This document shows positions 56,804 to 64,000 of a DNA stretch of 64,000 nucleotides, one piece after another. A program made the translations under genes and the position numbers. The notes beneath the pieces were generated by a model, which was given only the letters and a program-made list of their open reading frames with translations, made no database searches and had not been told where the DNA came from. The stretch covers positions 1,553,501 to 1,617,500 of the forward strand of contig NZ_AP023027.1 of NCBI RefSeq assembly GCF_014467075.1. The letters run 5' to 3'. The DNA comes from Anaerostipes caccae L1-92. Its GTDB lineage: Bacteria; Bacillota; Clostridia; Lachnospirales; Lachnospiraceae. Each line of letters starts with the position of its first letter. The stretch's first letter is position 1.

Positions 56804-57689
56804 GTTTGATCAGGAACTTAAAAAGCGCATAAGTCATATTGAGAAAATTCTGGATCATTATCTTCCGAAACCGGAAGGTTTTCAGAAAACAGTGCTGAAG
56901 GCGATGAACACAACGGTAAAAGCCGGAGGAAAACGGCTGAGACCGATGCTGATGGAAGAAACCTACAAGATGTTTGGGGGAAAAGAAAAAGTGATTGAGC
57001 CCTTTATGGCTGCGATCGAGATGATCCATACCTATTCCCTGATCCATGACGATCTTCCTGCTCTGGACAACGACGATTACAGAAGAGGGCAGAAGACGTG
57101 TCATATCGTCTACGGAGAAGACATGGCAATTCTCGCCGGAGATGCTCTGCTGAACTACGCATTTGAGACTGCTTCCTCCGCGTTTGCTTTAGAGGATGCA
57201 GATCTTCCCAAGGTGGCAGAAGCCATTCGGATTCTTGCCCGGAAACCGGGTATCTACGGAATGATCGGAGGACAGGCGGCAGACGTGGAACTGGAGGGCA
57301 CTGTGCTTTCGATGGAGCAGATCATGTTTATCCACCACAACAAAACGTCTGCTTTGATTGAAGCGTGCATGATGATCGGGGCGGTGCTTGCCGGTGCATC
57401 ACCAGAAGACGTAAAAGCCATGGAAGAATGCGGGCGAAAGATCGGTCTTGCCTTTCAGATCCAGGATGACATCCTCGATATCACAGGACAGGAGGAAGTC
57501 ATCGGAAAACCGGTGGGAAGCGATGAGAAAAATCAGAAGACCACATACGTTTCGATCAAAGGACTGGAGCAGGCTGGGAAAGATGTTGAGAGGATCTCAC
57601 TGGAGGCAGTGGAGATTCTGAGAACCTATGATACATCCGACGGTTATCTCACAGGTCTGGCAGAATACCTGATTCACAGAACCTGCTAG
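56796..57689 (+). CDS. ispA: Farnesyl diphosphate synthase (IspA-type polyprenyl synthetase)
   Basis: A 297-residue trans-prenyltransferase. The first aspartate-rich motif is DDLPALDNDDYRRG (about residues 89-102), preceded by AGGKRLRPML; the second is FQIQDDILDITG (about residue 228). It condenses IPP with DMAPP and GPP to farnesyl diphosphate. Together with dxs it supplies isoprenoids for undecaprenyl phosphate and other lipids. Confidence 0.95.
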   Translation: MNEFDQELKKRISHIEKILDHYLPKPEGFQKTVLKAMNTTVKAGGKRLRPMLMEETYKMFGGKEKVIEPFMAAIEMIHTYSLIHDDLPALDNDDYRRGQKTCHIVYGEDMAILAGDALLNYAFETASSAFALEDADLPKVAEAIRILARKPGIYGMIGGQAADVELEGTVLSMEQIMFIHHNKTSALIEACMMIGAVLAGASPEDVKAMEECGRKIGLAFQIQDDILDITGQEEVIGKPVGSDEKNQKTTYVSIKGLEQAGKDVERISLEAVEILRTYDTSDGYLTGLAEYLIHRTC

Positions 57690-57732
57690 ACTGCAAGGAG
57701 TATGTATAAAAAGGACTGCCAAAGGAGTAGAC

Positions 57733-59616
57733 ATGTTAGAACAGATCAATCATCCCAATGATATAAAAAAAATAGAAAGAAAAGATTACCGGCTTTTAGC
57801 CAAAGAGATTCGGAAATTCCTGCTGATGAATGTCAGCAGAACAGGAGGCCACCTGGCTTCTAACCTGGGGGCAGTGGAGCTTACAATGGCACTTCACACG
57901 GTTCTGGATTTTCCGAAAGATCAGCTGGTGTTTGATGTGGGACATCAGTCGTATGTCCACAAGATTTTGACAGGAAGAAAAGACGGCTTTGCATCACTGA
58001 GGCAGTTCCACGGCATGAGCGGGTTTCCGAAACCCACGGAGAGTGACTGTGATGCGTTCCACAGCGGACACAGTTCAACCTCCATCGGCGTTGCCCTGGG
58101 ACTGGCACAGGCCAGGGATTTAAAAGGAACAGATGAAACAATCGTGGCAGTGCTTGGCGACGGAGCGCTTTCAGGAGGCATGGCCTATGAAGCGCTGAAT
58201 AACATGGCAAGGCTTCGGGAAGAAAAGAGAAAACTAATCGTCATTCTCAATGACAACAAGATGTCTATCTCAGAAAATGTAGGAGGTATGTCCGGCTATC
58301 TGAATAAAGTTCGGTCCAAAAAAGAATATGTAGATTTTAAGGGAAACGTAGAGAAATCACTGATGCAGATCCCGGTCGTCGGAGAGCCGATCGCCAAAGG
58401 ACTGAAACGTTCCAAAGATTCCATCAAGCAGCTGTTCGTTCCGGGCATGATGTTTGAGGATATGGGAATCACTTATATCGGCCCTATCGACGGGCATAAT
58501 ACTCCTCTTCTGATCGATACCTTCGAGAGGGCAAAACAGCTGGATGAGCCGATCATTATTCATGTTGTCACGAAGAAGGGAAAGGGTTACCGCTATGCGG
58601 AAAAGGAACCGGCCAGATTTCATGGGGTCGGGCCTTTCTCTGTGCGCACGGGGAAAAATCTGCCCGCGCAGTCTTCCGGGGGGCCTTCCTACACAGATAT
58701 ATTTGCAGATACTGTGACGGAACTTGCAAAAAAAGATGAAACGATCACGGCAGTCACGGCTGCGATGCCGGAGGGAACCGGGCTTGAACGATTCAAGGAA
58801 CAGTTTCCGGAGCGGTTCTTTGACGTGGGTATCGCAGAACAGCATGCCATAGCGTTCTGTGCGGGAATGGCGGCCAAAGGTCTCAAACCGGCAGCAGCTG
58901 TTTATTCCACATTTCTTCAGAGAGCTTATGACCAGATTCTTCATGATGCGGCGATCGGAAGACTGACGATGCTGATCGGAGTAGACCGTTCCGGGCTCGT
59001 AGGAGCCGACGGAGAGACACATCAGGGTATTTTTGATGTGTCCTATCTGTCGTCGATACCCAATGTCACGGTCATGGCACCGGTCAACGGCAGAGAGTTA
59101 AAAGAAATGGTGACCTATGCCCTCACAAAAGGAGAAGGTCCCATGGCAGTAAAATACGCGAGAGGAACTGCTTCCACATTGTTTGAAGACGAACTTACGC
59201 CGATTTTGAGGGGAAAAGGCAGTATTCTCAGACAAGGCAGTGAGATCGCGCTCCTCCCCCTTGGCAATCTGATGGAGGAAGGGGCGGCTGTCTGTGAAAA
59301 TCTCGTAAAGGAAGGATTTAAACCGACACTCGTGAATCCTAGATTTGTGAAGCCTCTGGATGAAGAACTGATTTGTTCTCTTATGAAAAACCACCGCCTG
59401 ATCGTTACGATGGAAGAGGGCGTGTTAAACGGCGGATTCGGACAGCAGGTAACACAGATTCTGGCAAATCATGATTATAAGGGCAGGGTCCGGAATATCG
59501 GAATTGACGACCGGTTTGTGGAACACGGTTCTGTAAAACAGCTGAGGAAGATGCTTGGCATCGACAGTGATTCGATGACAGAAAAAATCAAAGCTTGGAT
59601 TGGAGATAAAGGATGA
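57733..59616 (+). CDS. dxs: 1-Deoxy-D-xylulose-5-phosphate synthase
   Basis: A 627-residue thiamine-diphosphate enzyme that joins pyruvate and glyceraldehyde-3-phosphate, the first step of the MEP isoprenoid pathway. FDVGHQSYVHKILTGR, the TPP motif GDGALSGGMAYEALNN with the later NDNKMS, the pyrimidine domain GIAEQHAIAFCAGMA, and DRSGLVGADGETHQG are all present. The full length fits the family. It precedes the tlyA-like gene by a 4-base overlap. Confidence 0.96.
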   Translation: MLEQINHPNDIKKIERKDYRLLAKEIRKFLLMNVSRTGGHLASNLGAVELTMALHTVLDFPKDQLVFDVGHQSYVHKILTGRKDGFASLRQFHGMSGFPKPTESDCDAFHSGHSSTSIGVALGLAQARDLKGTDETIVAVLGDGALSGGMAYEALNNMARLREEKRKLIVILNDNKMSISENVGGMSGYLNKVRSKKEYVDFKGNVEKSLMQIPVVGEPIAKGLKRSKDSIKQLFVPGMMFEDMGITYIGPIDGHNTPLLIDTFERAKQLDEPIIIHVVTKKGKGYRYAEKEPARFHGVGPFSVRTGKNLPAQSSGGPSYTDIFADTVTELAKKDETITAVTAAMPEGTGLERFKEQFPERFFDVGIAEQHAIAFCAGMAAKGLKPAAAVYSTFLQRAYDQILHDAAIGRLTMLIGVDRSGLVGADGETHQGIFDVSYLSSIPNVTVMAPVNGRELKEMVTYALTKGEGPMAVKYARGTASTLFEDELTPILRGKGSILRQGSEIALLPLGNLMEEGAAVCENLVKEGFKPTLVNPRFVKPLDEELICSLMKNHRLIVTMEEGVLNGGFGQQVTQILANHDYKGRVRNIGIDDRFVEHGSVKQLRKMLGIDSDSMTEKIKAWIGDKG

Positions 59617-60428
59617 AAGAACGATTAGATGTCCTGCTGGTGAAAAAGGGGCTGGCGGCATCCAGGGAAAAGGCGAAGGCGATCATCATGTCAGGTGTGG
59701 TTTTTGTAGACGGACAGAGGGAAGACAAGGCCGGTACTATGGTCAAAGAAGAACTTCCCATCGAAATAAAAGGAAAGACCTTAAAGTATGTCAGCCGGGG
59801 AGGGCTGAAGCTCGAAAAGGCAATGAAACAGTTCAATATTCAGCTTACGGACAGGGTATGCATGGATGTTGGAGCGTCCACTGGAGGTTTTACCCACTGC
59901 ATGCTCTTAAACGGTGCCAAAAAGGTATATTCTGTTGACGTGGGGCATGGACAGCTGGACTGGGGCCTGAGGAATGATGAGAGGGTCGTGTGCATGGAGA
60001 GAACAAACATGCGCTACGTGACACCGGAAGACATAGAGGAGCCAGCGGGTTTTGTTTCCATCGATGTGTCTTTTATCTCTCTGACCAAAATTCTTCCGGC
60101 CGTCTACGGAATTTTGGAAAACGGCGGGGAGGTAACCGCCCTGATCAAACCGCAGTTTGAAGCAGGCAGAGAAAAGGTCGGGAAAAAAGGCGTTGTGAGA
60201 GATCCGGCCGTTCACGGGGAAGTCATAGAAAAAATCACGGATTTTGCAAGCAGCAATGGATTTGAACTGTTACATCTTGATTACTCTCCGATCAAAGGTC
60301 CGGAGGGAAACATCGAATATCTCCTTCATATGAAGAAGACTGAAGAAAAGCAGCACGAGAACAACCTGAGAGAAGAGATACCGAAAGTGGTAGCGGCATC
60401 TCACGGTGATCTGGAGAAGATAAAATAG
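59613..60428 (+). CDS. TlyA-family rRNA methyltransferase (YqxC)
   Basis: A 271-residue protein: an N-terminal S4 RNA-binding domain (residues 3-60, RLDVLLVKKGLAASREKAKA) and an FtsJ-like methyltransferase domain (CMDVGASTGGFTHCML, the LDWGLRNDERV segment, and IKPQFEAGREKVGKKGVVRD). TlyA proteins methylate 2'-O-cytidine in rRNA. Its place between dxs and nadK is standard for Firmicutes. ATGA overlap with dxs. Confidence 0.92.
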   Translation: MKERLDVLLVKKGLAASREKAKAIIMSGVVFVDGQREDKAGTMVKEELPIEIKGKTLKYVSRGGLKLEKAMKQFNIQLTDRVCMDVGASTGGFTHCMLLNGAKKVYSVDVGHGQLDWGLRNDERVVCMERTNMRYVTPEDIEEPAGFVSIDVSFISLTKILPAVYGILENGGEVTALIKPQFEAGREKVGKKGVVRDPAVHGEVIEKITDFASSNGFELLHLDYSPIKGPEGNIEYLLHMKKTEEKQHENNLREEIPKVVAASHGDLEKIK

Positions 60429-60444
60429 CAGAAGAAGGAAGACA

Positions 60445-61293
60445 ATGAAGAATTTTTTGATTATGACCAATGAAGAGAAAGACCCGGGATTTTCCACTTC
60501 CAACAAGATAAGGGAGTATATTGAATCAAAAGGCGGAGCCGCTTTTTTGAGAAAAGATTTTACGGAAGATACCCAGTCCTATTCCAATATTCCCGGGGAA
60601 GTGGAATGTGTCATTGTACTCGGCGGAGACGGAACCATGCTGCATGCATCCCGCCTCATAGCACCTCATGATCTCCCGGTGGTGGGAGTGAATCTGGGCA
60701 CCCTGGGATTTTTAACGGAAATTGAAATGTCTCATCTGTCGGAGGGGATTGATGATCTTCTCAATGACCGTTTTCATATCGAGGAGCGGATGATGCTGGA
60801 GGGATGTATTTTCCACCGCGACATATCATGTTACAGACTGTCTGCTCTCAACGACATCGTTATCACGAGAAGCGGTTTTTCAAGAATCATTTCATTTAAG
60901 ATCATTGTCAACGGAGAACTTTTAGATGTGTATGCGGCAGACGGAGTCATTATCTCAACGCCTACCGGGTCCACGGGCTATAATCTCTCCGCAGGAGGCC
61001 CGATTGTAAATCCGGAGGCAAATGTTATTCTGATCACACCGGTCTGTCCCCATTCTCTCCAGGCAAAGAGCATTGTCCTTGGCGAGTGGGATACCATTGA
61101 GATCCATATCCAGAAGGTCAGAAAAACACAGCTTGAGGAAGCACTTGTAACCTTCGACGGCCAGGTGGCAGAGCGGCTGAATCCGGGAGATATCATAAAG
61201 ATTCATAAATCCCGGAAAGTTGCGAAGGTTGTCAAGGTTCAGGAAAATAGTTTTTATCATACGCTTCGGGTGAAAGTTGGTGGAAAAGCATGA
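60445..61293 (+). CDS. nadK: NAD kinase
   Basis: A 282-residue ATP-NAD kinase. VLGGDGTMLHASR holds the GGDG active-site motif, VNLGTLGFLTE follows and STPTGSTGYNLSAGGP is the conserved NAD-binding loop. It makes NADP from NAD. It overlaps argR by 4 bases, and AAGAAGGAAG lies before the start. Confidence 0.95.
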   Translation: MKNFLIMTNEEKDPGFSTSNKIREYIESKGGAAFLRKDFTEDTQSYSNIPGEVECVIVLGGDGTMLHASRLIAPHDLPVVGVNLGTLGFLTEIEMSHLSEGIDDLLNDRFHIEERMMLEGCIFHRDISCYRLSALNDIVITRSGFSRIISFKIIVNGELLDVYAADGVIISTPTGSTGYNLSAGGPIVNPEANVILITPVCPHSLQAKSIVLGEWDTIEIHIQKVRKTQLEEALVTFDGQVAERLNPGDIIKIHKSRKVAKVVKVQENSFYHTLRVKVGGKA

Positions 61294-61754
61294 AAAAAAA
61301 GAGACAGCAGGCGATCATCGAACTGATCACAAAGCAGCCGGTCGAGACACAGGAAGAATTGACCAGCCTGCTGAATGACCAGGGATTCAGCACGACCCAG
61401 GCGACGGTTTCCAGGGACATCAGGGAACTGGAGCTTACGAAGATTCCTCTGCCGGACGGAAGGCAGGCATACGGGCTTTTAAGTGCGAGGGAAAAAGAGG
61501 TGGCAAAGTCCTATCAGAGAATTTTAAATGATGCCATTGTTTCCATGGAGACATCCGGGAATCTGCTGGTCATTAAGACAGCATCAGGTATGGCGATGGC
61601 CTGCGCCGCGGCGCTGGATGATCTGGATCTTCCCGGACTCATGGGGTCCATCGCCGGAGACGACACGATTTTTTGTGCCGTAAGAGAACAGGAAAACGGC
61701 AGTGATGTCATCAGGGAGATCCGTCTGATGATGGAGAGCACAAGTGATAAGTAG
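61290..61754 (+). CDS. argR: Arginine repressor ArgR/AhrC
   Basis: A 154-residue regulator. The N-terminal winged helix has FSTTQATVSRDIRELELTKI, and the C-terminal arginine-binding domain has IKTASGMAMACAAALDDL and the GSIAGDDTIF motif. It represses arginine synthesis genes and activates catabolic ones with arginine as co-repressor. Its place between nadK and recN is conserved in Clostridia and Bacilli. Confidence 0.95.
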   Translation: MKKKRQQAIIELITKQPVETQEELTSLLNDQGFSTTQATVSRDIRELELTKIPLPDGRQAYGLLSAREKEVAKSYQRILNDAIVSMETSGNLLVIKTASGMAMACAAALDDLDLPGLMGSIAGDDTIFCAVREQENGSDVIREIRLMMESTSDK

Positions 61755-61761
61755 GTGAACT

Positions 61762-63444
61762 ATGTTACAGAGTCTGCATGTAAAAAATCTAGCTTTGATT
61801 GACGAGATCGAGATTCATTTTGATGAGCACTTAAACATACTGACCGGTGAGACGGGGGCGGGAAAGTCAATCATCATCGGCTCTATTGAAAGTGCCCTTG
61901 GAAAGAAGGTTTCCAGGGATATGATCAGGCCGGGGAGCAGTGAGGCGCTGATCGAGCTCTTGTTTTACACGGAAGATGAAGAAATTTTAAATGATCTGAA
62001 ACAAAGGGATCTTCCCGCAGAAGACGGCATGATCCTTGTCAGGAGGGTGATATCGGAGAAGCGGAATGTAAACCGCATCAATGACTGTACGGTGACGTTA
62101 AAGACCCTTCAGGAGGTCTCAGAAAGGCTCATGAACCTTCATGGACAGCAGGAACACCAGTCACTTTTAAATGAAAAAAATCACAAATCAATTTTAGACC
62201 ATTTTTTAAGCCAAAATGGGAAACAATATAAGAAAGACACAAAGGAAGCATTTGAGGCACTTCAGAAACTTCTGAACCGCAGAGGCGACTTTGAGACAGA
62301 TGAAGCCCAGAGACTCCGGGAGATGAGTTTTTTAAAACACGAGATTCAGGAAATAGAGGATGCTCATCCCGTAAAAAATGAAGATGAACTTCTGGAAGAA
62401 GCATATCAAAAAATGATGCACAGCCAGGAGATTATGGAGGGCGTGAAAAAGGCTTATGAATGTACCGGAAACGAATCTGAGGTTTCCGTGGGAACTCTGC
62501 TCTCAAGCGCCTTAAAAGAGATTCAGGGGATTGTGAACCTGGATTCCGGGCTGACAGATTCCTATGAGCAGCTGCTTCAGGCAGAAGATATTATCAATGG
62601 ATTTAATCAGCAGATTTCAGATTATATGTCGTTGATGGAATTTGATCCTCAGGAGTTTTCCGAAACAGAAGACAGATTAAATCTCATAAACGGACTGAAA
62701 GAAAAGTATGGAAGAACCATTGAGGATGTCTTAAACTACAGGCAGCAGGCCGAGGAGAAGCTTTTAATCTATGAACACTATGAGGAAGAAAAAAAGTGTC
62801 TCATGGGAAATATATCCAAAGCCGAAAAGACATTTTATCAGGCGGCCGAAAAGCTTTCAAAAGAGCGGAAAAAAGCCGCAAAAATATTGGAACAGCAGAT
62901 TTTTAAGGCGCTCTCAGAGCTTAATTTTCTCTCTGTCCGCTTTCAGATTCAGGTATCGGCGGCAGAAGGAGTTCATGCCGACGGGACTGACAAGGTATCC
63001 TTTATGATCTCCACGAATCCCGGACTTCCGGTGAGACCTATCGCGGATGTGGCATCCGGAGGAGAACTTTCAAGGATCATGCTTGCAGTGAAATCTGTCC
63101 TTGCGGATGTGGACCGTGTGGGAACGTTGATTTTTGACGAAATCGACACGGGAATCAGCGGGGAGACGGCCAACAAAGTGGCCAGAAAAATGGCTGTCAT
63201 CGCAAAAGACCATCAGGTACTGGCGATCACACATCTTCCTCAGATTGCGGCCATGGCGGATTCACACTACTATATTGAAAAACGTGCAGACAGGAAGAAG
63301 ACGACAACGACCATACAAAAACTTACAGAGGCGGATTCTCTCAGGGAATTAAGCCGCATGATCAACGGAGACGACATTACGGAGGCCGTTTTAAAAAATT
63401 CAGAAGAAATGAAAAGTTTAGCAAATGACGCAAAATTATACTGA
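61762..63444 (+). CDS. recN: DNA repair protein RecN
   Basis: A 560-residue SMC-like ATPase. Walker A is GETGAGKSIIIG near residues 32-43; long coiled-coil arms occupy the middle; the ABC signature is ASGGELSRIMLAVK and Walker B is LIFDEIDTGISG, with the final ITHLPQIAAMADSHY. It tethers DNA ends in double-strand break repair. A strong terminator follows. Confidence 0.96.
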   Translation: MLQSLHVKNLALIDEIEIHFDEHLNILTGETGAGKSIIIGSIESALGKKVSRDMIRPGSSEALIELLFYTEDEEILNDLKQRDLPAEDGMILVRRVISEKRNVNRINDCTVTLKTLQEVSERLMNLHGQQEHQSLLNEKNHKSILDHFLSQNGKQYKKDTKEAFEALQKLLNRRGDFETDEAQRLREMSFLKHEIQEIEDAHPVKNEDELLEEAYQKMMHSQEIMEGVKKAYECTGNESEVSVGTLLSSALKEIQGIVNLDSGLTDSYEQLLQAEDIINGFNQQISDYMSLMEFDPQEFSETEDRLNLINGLKEKYGRTIEDVLNYRQQAEEKLLIYEHYEEEKKCLMGNISKAEKTFYQAAEKLSKERKKAAKILEQQIFKALSELNFLSVRFQIQVSAAEGVHADGTDKVSFMISTNPGLPVRPIADVASGGELSRIMLAVKSVLADVDRVGTLIFDEIDTGISGETANKVARKMAVIAKDHQVLAITHLPQIAAMADSHYYIEKRADRKKTTTTIQKLTEADSLRELSRMINGDDITEAVLKNSEEMKSLANDAKLY

Positions 63445-63471
63445 GTGCTTTTCCATGGTTTCAGACATAAT

Positions 63472-63509
63472 AAAAAGGATGTATCACATAACAGGATACG
63501 TCCTTTTTT
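63472..63509 (+). terminator. Terminator after recN
   Basis: AAAAAGGATGTATC (63472-63485) pairs with GATACGTCCTTTTT (63495-63508), one G-U pair, followed by T. Confidence 0.92.
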
Positions 63510-63545
63510 AAATCATTTTTGATTTAATCTGTTTAGGAGGAAACC

Positions 63546-64000
63546 ATGAGAAAATACTATTACCGCAAAATTCTCATTGCTCTGTTTGTCATAAACATCG
63601 TTGGAATCTGCGCCGTTTATTTCAAATACTGCAGAAATGTACTGCCCAACGCCATCGAACTGACGATGGGAGAGAAAGCCTGTCTCAAATACGACGTTCC
63701 GGCCGTGGGAATGGTCAAGGATCAGAAGATCAAACTGAACCAGCCGTTCGTGCTGACCAAAGATTCGGTGGGGCAGGATGAGATCAAAGCAAAGCTGTTC
63801 GGCGCCATACCTTTAAAAGACATTAAGGTGAATGTCGTCAAACAGAAAACATTGGTGCCAAGCGGAAAGATTGTCGGCATCTATGTAGAAACCAATGGGA
63901 TCCTTGTGCTGGAAACAGATATGATCACCGGAGTGGACGGAGGAAACCATTCCCCAAGCTCCAATAAACTGTATCAGGGTGACTATATTCTGTCAGTGAA
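63546..64000 (+). CDS. spoIVB: SpoIVB peptidase, N-terminal part
   Basis: The first 151 codons of a gene that runs off the right edge. A membrane anchor (ILIALFVINIVGICAVYF) is followed by the SpoIVB N-terminal domain and the beginning of a PDZ domain (VGIYVETNGILVLETDMITG, then SNKLYQGDYIL). SpoIVB is the forespore-made serine peptidase that triggers pro-SigK processing. The catalytic domain would lie beyond the window. The position after recN is diagnostic for Firmicutes. AGGAGG is 5 bases before the ATG. Confidence 0.92.
   Translation, partial: MRKYYYRKILIALFVINIVGICAVYFKYCRNVLPNAIELTMGEKACLKYDVPAVGMVKDQKIKLNQPFVLTKDSVGQDEIKAKLFGAIPLKDIKVNVVKQKTLVPSGKIVGIYVETNGILVLETDMITGVDGGNHSPSSNKLYQGDYILSV

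Overview
The window reads as a chromosomal segment of a spore-forming, anaerobic, low-to-mid GC Firmicute, most likely a Lachnospiraceae-type Clostridium. The evidence is the complete spoIIIAA-AH operon, a sigK-type sporulation sigma factor, the start of spoIVB, the gene order efp ... spoIIIA ... asp23-nusB-xseA-xseB-ispA-dxs-tlyA-nadK-argR-recN-spoIVB that is typical of Clostridia, purine-rich Shine-Dalgarno sites and frequent TTG/GTG starts. No rRNA, tRNA, prophage or transposase gene was seen.

Layout. (1) 0.1-5.1 kb: RNase J, then a short MltG-like membrane protein, trmR and trhP (the yrrL-yrrM-yrrN/O neighbourhood of Bacillus, tRNA wobble-uridine modification), then a GyrI-like protein. 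(2) 5.1-19.9 kb: mixed housekeeping and accessory genes: UbiB-like kinase with a small partner, a TetR-type regulator with a perfect operator dyad over its promoter, a nucleoside phosphorylase, a Nudix hydrolase, a two-component system with an exported protein and a VanY-like peptidase, two tandem MORN-repeat lipoproteins, sigK with a SigE-type promoter, acetyltransferases, a methyltransferase, and a BclA-C-terminal-like protein. (3) 19.9-47.3 kb: a large metabolic locus centred on quinate/shikimate chemistry. (4) 47.3-64 kb: efp, a DMT transporter, the spoIIIA operon and the nusB-to-spoIVB block. The last block is interrupted between xseA and xseB by a 766-bp insert carrying a very small orphan CRISPR array with its own promoter and terminator.

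The most interesting part is region 3. It holds two YdiB-type quinate/shikimate dehydrogenases (about 90% identical), two YdiN/YdiM-like MFS transporters, a type I dehydroquinate dehydratase (AroD), a type II dehydroquinate dehydratase, a YdiF-like CoA-transferase, a MaoC-type hydratase, a ketopantoate-reductase-like dehydrogenase, a VOC protein, a complete TRAP transporter, two large FMN/Fe-S/FAD ene-reductases of the 2,4-dienoyl-CoA reductase/2-enoate reductase type, two LysR regulators and one AraC regulator. Further right are a chorismate mutase-shikimate kinase fusion and an iron alcohol dehydrogenase. The gene content parallels the poorly understood ydiN-ydiB-aroD-ydiF cluster of Escherichia coli, expanded with ene-reductases and a TRAP importer. 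My inference is an anaerobic catabolic or electron-sink pathway for plant cyclitol acids (quinate, shikimate, possibly the parts of chlorogenate). Two sets of shared promoter motifs tie the operons together: a 24-bp identical block just downstream of near-identical -10 regions in front of aroE/ydiB-1 and dctQ, and six copies of CA[AG]GATA[AG]TT in front of ydiB-2 and around the divergent araC/MFS-2 promoters.

Functions are called from recognisable motifs and family resemblance only; no database search was possible. Start codons were chosen from Shine-Dalgarno spacing and several differ from the longest possible reading frame.
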